Assembly (NCBI GenBank): GCA_948099385.1 | Contig: CANUEZ040000117.1 | Span: 2,714,001-2,778,000, forward strand | Origin: Fasciola hepatica | Taxonomy: Eukaryota > Platyhelminthes > Trematoda > Plagiorchiida > Fasciolidae | DNA: 64,000 bases | Reading direction: 5' to 3' | Shown here: piece after piece, positions 62,345-64,000 of the stretch | Position numbering within the stretch: position 1 is the first letter of the stretch | Layout: each line of letters starts with the position of its first letter | Position numbers and translations under genes: made by a program | Notes under the pieces: model-generated | The model's database searches: none | What the model saw: the letters and a program-made list of their open reading frames with translations, nothing else | What the model was told of the DNA's origin: nothing

Positions 62345-63880
62345 GTATACTCTCATACCATACTTTCAAACAAAAACCGCACTATAAAATTTCACGTCAA
62401 TCTCATTTTATACGGGCACCGATTCATCTTTTTCAAGCGTTTCACATATAACAGTCCCAAAACTTCAGTCGGGCTATATTTAAGCCCGTATGTTCAGACA
62501 CTATCTTTTCTGACACATGGCAACCACGTATTCACAGATGACGTAAATGGCACCACCAAAATATATCACGGATAGACGAGAAATAAACTGCCGAAATGTG
62601 TATTAGGTACGAAGAATTTTGATTCCTCAGTGGGTCTCGGAAGATTTGTGCTTCTGATACCAGTCAAAAACAAGATGGACTATGTTCACGGTTTTGTGGT
62701 TTTCGGAGGTTTTCGGCGTTGGATTTTCCCCACTTCCATATATTAAAGGATCACAATATAAAGAAAACTTACGATGGTCGTGGAAACGCCGTTCGCTGCA
62801 GTCCACTGTAATTTGGGAACATTTTTGCGGCATCTTGTTGAAGTATTGGTACAAAATTTGAGTGTGCCACGAGAATGGCCCAATGTCACATCATTTAACC
62901 AGAAGACAACTTCATCGGAATAACCATTCACGCAATTCAAAAAGCCATGTTATTATTTTGCTTTATTTGCCAATGTCTGATTTAGAGTTGCTCACGAAAA
63001 AAGCGGTCTAGAAATGTCATTTTTATGAGAGAGAAAATCGATATTACCATGGATCATTTTCAGTTGTAGGTGATAACTGTTTCTGAACCGATTTAGCATG
63101 CAGTATTAACGTCCAGAATATCTTTAAAAGCTACCCGTTCTGTTCCTCTAAAAAGTTATCGGAAGCGCAAACTCGCCAAGCTTTATCCAAGGTTATCATA
63201 GAAGAATCATGCACGTGGGCGCATTTCGACCTTCCCGGATGATTATTTGGATTGTAGTGTACATTAGTTGCAATAAAATAATGAATTTCGTCGTCGTACA
63301 ACCGGAACTAACTTGCTCATTTTCCCCATTAGAGTTCTCACTGATGAAATGGTATCCACTTTACAGGGTCATCGAAAAGTCTGAATTTTTTATTTTACAT
63401 TTTTACCCGGGAGGAAAGCTTCTTATCCTATTGTAGCGCGAAACCTTGTGGTCATAGTACGGGAAGAGTATCAAAACGATCAGGCTAGCCAATCGACAGC
63501 CACAGACCAAAAAGAAGGGATGGTGAAGATATCGAAAGCGTCCTGCAACAGACGAAACAGTAGATGGAACCTAGTGGGATCTGAGGGAATTAGTAAGAGG
63601 AGGGGCTACCGCTTAAGCTGTCAACTGGATTGGTCGGACCAACACAAGGGAAATGGAAGTCAAAAGAGTCAACCTAATCGCGACAGAACGGAGCAGAAAT
63701 ACTCAGGCAGTCAGAGGATCGATGTTGCTACATCGTGGTCTGGAAAATGAACTATATATATAGTTTTACATGTTTTACAGACTCGACGTGTTTGACTGGT
63801 CAGATAAAGGAGTGCCTTACCAGTCCTACTTTATTTGTTAAGCATAAGGTGGTGAGGTTGAACAAAAAGTTGAAAGCCGG
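62345..63880. other. No gene recognised
   Basis: Longest frames 100 codons (63,448-63,750 plus) and 84 codons (62,321-62,575 plus), without known domains. The upstream end of the MULE remnant, with any inverted terminal repeat, should lie at the left of this block but is not visible. Confidence 0.45.
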
Positions 63881-63884
63881 TCTG

Positions 63885-64000
63885 GATAGCCTGATGGTGG
63901 TTTGATGTTCCACTCACAGTCGTTCGCCCCGGTTTCCGGTCTTGGTGTGGGCCCGTAGATAGGCACTGTGGATGATTCTCACCGAGGACGAAATAGCCGT
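63885..64000 (+). mobile_element. tRNA-related SINE, family 4, copy 3, at window edge
   Basis: The segment aligns with 50,772-50,877: ATAGCCTGATGGTGGTTTGA, CCACTCACAGTCGTTCGCC, a degraded B box CCGGTTTCCGGTC, then GGTGTGGGCCCGTAGATAG and GATGATTCTCACCGAGGACG. It keeps the order and spacing of parts. The element may run past the end of the window. Confidence 0.65.

Noticed and set aside
1..64000. CRISPR arrays, bacterial operons, phage or plasmid modules
   Set aside because: No regularly spaced repeats, no long contiguous genes and no ribosome-binding-site pattern; all recognisable content is eukaryotic.

Overview
This window looks like nuclear DNA of a multicellular animal and reads almost entirely as gene-poor, repeat-derived sequence. 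There are no bacterial operons, Shine-Dalgarno-spaced genes or long open frames. The sequence is moderately AT-rich with long (AT)n microsatellites. The recognisable protein remains all belong to eukaryotic transposable elements: Penelope-like elements, a CR1-like LINE, a MULE DNA transposon with a SWIM zinc finger, and a possible Gypsy-type integrase scrap. tRNA-derived SINEs with A and B boxes are scattered between them. This mixture fits a parasitic flatworm, most likely a trematode. That assignment is an inference from remembered family resemblance and I could not test it.

Layout. Bases 1-14,430 are mostly featureless, apart from a doubtful Gypsy integrase remnant near 2.8 kb and an unrecognised open frame at 11.4-11.7 kb. 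A broken LINE reverse transcriptase lies at 14.43-15.26 kb and ends in three perfect TTGTAA hexamers. A tRNA-derived SINE follows at 15.9 kb. A degenerate Penelope-like element lies on the minus strand at 22.45-23.24 kb. Between 28 and 52 kb there are at least two unclassified dispersed repeat families (28.1, 41.2 and 51.0 kb; 29.9 and 38.2 kb), a GC-rich block at 31.8-32.5 kb and a 62-base (TA)n tract at 33 kb. At 41.9-44.85 kb two Penelope-like remnants face each other tail to tail, with a small unrecognised open frame between them on the minus strand. A possible exon with a strong splice donor lies at 46.95-47.19 kb. Two head-to-head pairs of inverted SINE copies lie at 50.6-50.9 kb and 58.7-58.9 kb. 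A microsatellite cluster fills 59.4-60.06 kb. A decayed MULE transposase lies on the minus strand at 60.47-62.34 kb, and a third copy of the 50-kb SINE reaches the right edge.

How the parts relate. I see no host gene that I can name and no cooperating gene set. The element remains are ordered by domain but are crossed by stops and frame changes, so they look like dead copies. Both reverse transcriptases read DG where the second catalytic aspartate is expected. Open frames of about 80-150 codons are expected by chance in this much sequence, so I used length alone as evidence for none of them. No previously undescribed functional system was convincingly found. The most useful leads are the tail-to-tail Penelope pair, the open frame between them, the inverted SINE pairs and the unclassified repeat families.
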